Position numbers and translations under genes: made by a program
NCBI GenBank assembly: GCA_963082875.1
Contig: OY720098.1
Location: 16,244,001-16,308,000, forward strand
Origin: Corella eumyota
Lineage: Eukaryota; Chordata; Ascidiacea; Phlebobranchia; Corellidae
DNA: 64,000 nucleotides
Direction of reading: 5' to 3'
Notes under the pieces: model-generated
What the model was told of the DNA's origin: nothing
The model's database searches: none
The model's input: only the letters and a program-made list of their open reading frames with translations
Part shown: positions 62,952 to 64,000 of the stretch, one piece after another
How the letters are laid out: each line of letters starts with the position of its first letter
How positions within the stretch are numbered: the first letter of the stretch is position 1

Positions 62952-64000
62952 CGGCAATGTATGTGCTATTTTTTTACTACCTAATGTTGGTCTCTAAGCA
63001 GTTTCGGTGCAAAAATAATCTTTTGAATATTTTATTGTTAATGTGATGATTAGCTGAAAAAAGAAAATTTATTAAATAATTGTTCAATAATAAAAATATT
63101 GTTCAATAATAGATTAATTAAATTATAAGCAAATTTATAAAAAAACAATTAATTTGTTTGTAGGAAAATTAATAACAATGCATGTAAATTTAGAGCTTCT
63201 AACGACAATTTTATTTAATTAAAAAAGTGAAGGTAGAACATAGTTGATAGTTATAAATAATAAAAGTAACGCTGAAGCCTGTAAAGTTTATTTTTTTATT
63301 TAAAATTTATAAGTTTAAAAACTTAAATTTTTAATTTTCAAAAACCAAAAGCGTATGTAAAATTTAACTTTGCCGTAAAAGAGATATTAAACTTTTATAT
63401 CATATTGTACAAATCTGTTTTTACCTTGTATGTACATGTCGGACAATGTTTAACAAGCCATTAAAGCTTTGGTTATATAGTCGAAAATTGATCTACAGTT
63501 TGTTGTCAAATTTAATATTTATTTGCTTTTACGTCATTGTTAGCGCCTCATTAATTTCTTAAAACGTTAAACAAAATAATAAACGAAACTGTTTGAGGAA
63601 TCTTTTTTAATAAACAAGAGACAGAAACGCAAATTATCAAAGTCATCTTATTTTGGTTTTTACTAAGTATAGCAATAAAAAGTATTAAGTTGCTTTGCCT
63701 GTTAAAGTAATATTTGCAGGAGTTGGTATATTAGGATCAACAGTTTGTGCATAATATTAGTTTGTAAATTTAACGACGTTACGCAATAACCATACTGAGA
63801 TATGCTTTTCTACTACACAAAACGTGTTTACGTTGGATAAGTATTATGACGAAACATTTAGATGCCGTGTCTTACTATACAAAGTTTTAGCTGCTAAAGT
63901 TTTAACTTACATCCAGGTTATATTTAAAGTAATTTAATATTCCTAAAGAGGCTGTTTTTTTATAACAGAAAAATTAATATACATTTTTTTTATAAAACCA
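62952..64000. other. downstream of Reeler gene 3
   Basis: AT-rich sequence with several AATAAA-type motifs (for example near 63089) that could end the gene 3 transcript. No further gene, repeat or domain was seen up to the window end. Confidence 0.4.

Noticed and set aside
1-64000. Bacterial-style features (CRISPR arrays, operators, riboswitches, rRNA) and large retroelements
   Set aside because: None were seen; the gene structure is eukaryotic throughout and no reverse-transcriptase, capsid or envelope-like frames were recognised.

Overview
The window is nuclear DNA of an animal, most likely an ascidian tunicate of the Ciona type. The reasons are very AT-rich sequence, many short GT-AG introns, compact gene spacing, deuterostome-type extracellular domains (CUB, calcium-binding EGF, Reeler) and several copies of one tRNA-derived SINE. 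The species call is inference. Exon boundaries were read by eye from splice signals and reading phase. In the gclm pair, hdhd5, the small secreted gene and the three Reeler genes the exon lengths add up to whole codons.

Left part (1-10 kb): a partial minus-strand membrane-protein gene (mitoguardin-like, tentative) runs off the left edge. It sits head to head with a plus-strand gene for the glutamate-cysteine ligase regulatory subunit (gclm). A second, diverged gclm lies tail to tail with the first on the minus strand and shares its intron positions. Middle left (10.8-24.8 kb): a large minus-strand gene encodes a secreted protein with a signal peptide, two CUB domains, about 16 EGF repeats and a C-terminal coiled coil. 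Its introns carry at least four SINE copies. A small plus-strand gene for an unrecognised cysteine-containing secreted protein follows, with a 326-bp inverted-repeat element in its last intron.

Centre (25.7-43.2 kb): a gapvd1 orthologue of about 33 exons (RasGAP domain, low-complexity linker, VPS9 Rab5-GEF domain) is read on the minus strand directly downstream of an intronless pwp1 gene. Only 232 bp separate the pwp1 stop from the gapvd1 start, so a two-gene operon is possible. A gene-poor 4.7 kb follows, holding one possible small exon. Then comes hdhd5 (a mitochondrial HAD-like phosphatase) on the plus strand.

Right part (53.4-63 kb): three plus-strand tandem genes each start with a signal peptide and a Reeler domain but end differently. 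The first and third carry Thr-rich mucin repeats and a shared, unfamiliar C-terminal exon of exactly 145 nt encoding a W-R/Y-rich module. The second has a short Ser/Thr/Asn stalk and a GPI-anchor-like tail. The Reeler exons of genes one and two are nearly identical, which points to recent duplication or gene conversion. This cluster, with its undescribed-looking tail module, is the strongest candidate for something new in the window.
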